Below are positions 63,880 through 64,000 of a stretch of 64,000 nucleotides of DNA, piece after piece. The notes beneath the pieces are model-generated. The model was not told the origin of the DNA and searched no databases. It worked only from the letters and a program-made list of their open reading frames with translations. How positions within the stretch are numbered: the stretch's first letter is position 1; every line of letters starts with the position of its first letter. The stretch covers positions 1 to 64,000 of the forward strand of contig JBOFKD010000243.1 of assembly GCA_051657165.1 (NCBI GenBank). Direction: 5' to 3'. Both the position numbers and the translations under genes were made by a program. Source of the stretch: UBA7332 sp051657165. Its GTDB lineage: Bacteria > Bacteroidota > Bacteroidia > Bacteroidales > UBA7332.

Positions 63880-63887
63880 TATATTTG
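63880..63887 (+). promoter_or_regulatory. Probable -7 box of the secDF promoter
   Basis: TATATTTG is an exact match to TAnnTTTG, 55 bases before the secDF start; the -33 region is only a T-rich stretch. Confidence 0.5.
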
Positions 63888-63941
63888 CGGACTATTGGAA
63901 AAATATCAATTAATTAACAATAAGAATAAAAGTACATCAAA

Positions 63942-64000
63942 ATGCAAAACAAAGGATTTGTAAGAGTTTTTGCAGTGCTTCTGACTCTTGTCTGTATTTT
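63942..64000 (+). CDS. secDF: Protein translocase subunit SecDF, N-terminal fragment
   Basis: Only 19 codons are inside the window (MQNKGFVRVFAVLLTLVCI), forming the first membrane segment. This exact style of start is typical of the fused SecDF of Bacteroidales, which pulls exported proteins across the inner membrane using the proton gradient. The identification rests on a short match, so it should be read with care. Confidence 0.7.
   Translation, partial: MQNKGFVRVFAVLLTLVCI

Overview
The window looks like a chromosomal segment of a Bacteroidales bacterium (Bacteroidetes), plausibly near Dysgonomonas, Parabacteroides or Tannerella; the genus cannot be fixed from the sequence. The signs are a SusC/SusD pair followed by BACON and leucine-rich-repeat lipoproteins, the argR-GNAT-argG-argC-argD-proC order, promoters of the TAnnTTTG type with a TTTG/TTG box about 19 bases upstream, scarce Shine-Dalgarno sequences, and a secDF start typical of the order.

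Layout. 1-3.6 kb (minus): a K+ uptake pair (TrkH-like channel, TrkA-like regulator) followed by a truncated CPA2 antiporter. 3.8-6.5 kb (plus): a cobalamin riboswitch controlling one secreted beta-propeller protein of BtuG type. 6.7-7.6 kb: repeat-rich DNA with a duplicated coding-like cassette. 7.65-10.4 kb (plus): an exported short-chain dehydrogenase paired with an outer-membrane barrel carrying a POTRA-like domain. 10.5-24.7 kb (minus): a SusC/SusD operon with six surface lipoproteins (one DUF-type, one BACON, three LRR, one YD-like), no enzyme and no regulator. 25.7-37.8 kb (minus): a second operon with a NamZ-type exo-muramidase, SSS symporter, GH20, beta-lactamase-fold hydrolase, GHL10/DigH-like hydrolase, metallophosphoesterase-PQQ protein, GH9 and CE4-like deacetylase. 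Its content points to amino-sugar polymers, most simply peptidoglycan fragments. GH9 and the deacetylase lie in adjacent frames joined by an A-AAA-AAG slippery site inside an A10 run directly before the GH9 stop codon.

38.2 kb: initiator tRNA-Met. 38.3-39.9 kb: 1.6 kb without genes, full of self-complementary repeats. 39.9-42.5 kb (minus): META lipoprotein and a 7TM-HD phosphodiesterase. 42.8-48.4 kb (plus): arginine (N-succinyl route) and proline genes. 48.7-50.5 kb (plus): 2-keto-3-deoxygluconate kinase and aldolase behind a LacI-type operator. 50.9-55.9 kb (minus): POT/MFS transporter, pRiA4b ORF-3-like protein, PepSY-like protein and a two-component system. 56.2-63.7 kb (plus): sucCD-DUF302, two overlapping rhomboid proteases, an EEP-family hydrolase and an M3 peptidase. 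The window ends in the first codons of secDF.

The most notable items are the probable GH9-deacetylase frameshift fusion, the murein-salvage-like operon beside an enzyme-free SusCD operon, the exported SDR/POTRA-barrel pair, and several uncharacterised repeat families. All family assignments come from reading motifs; no database search was possible.
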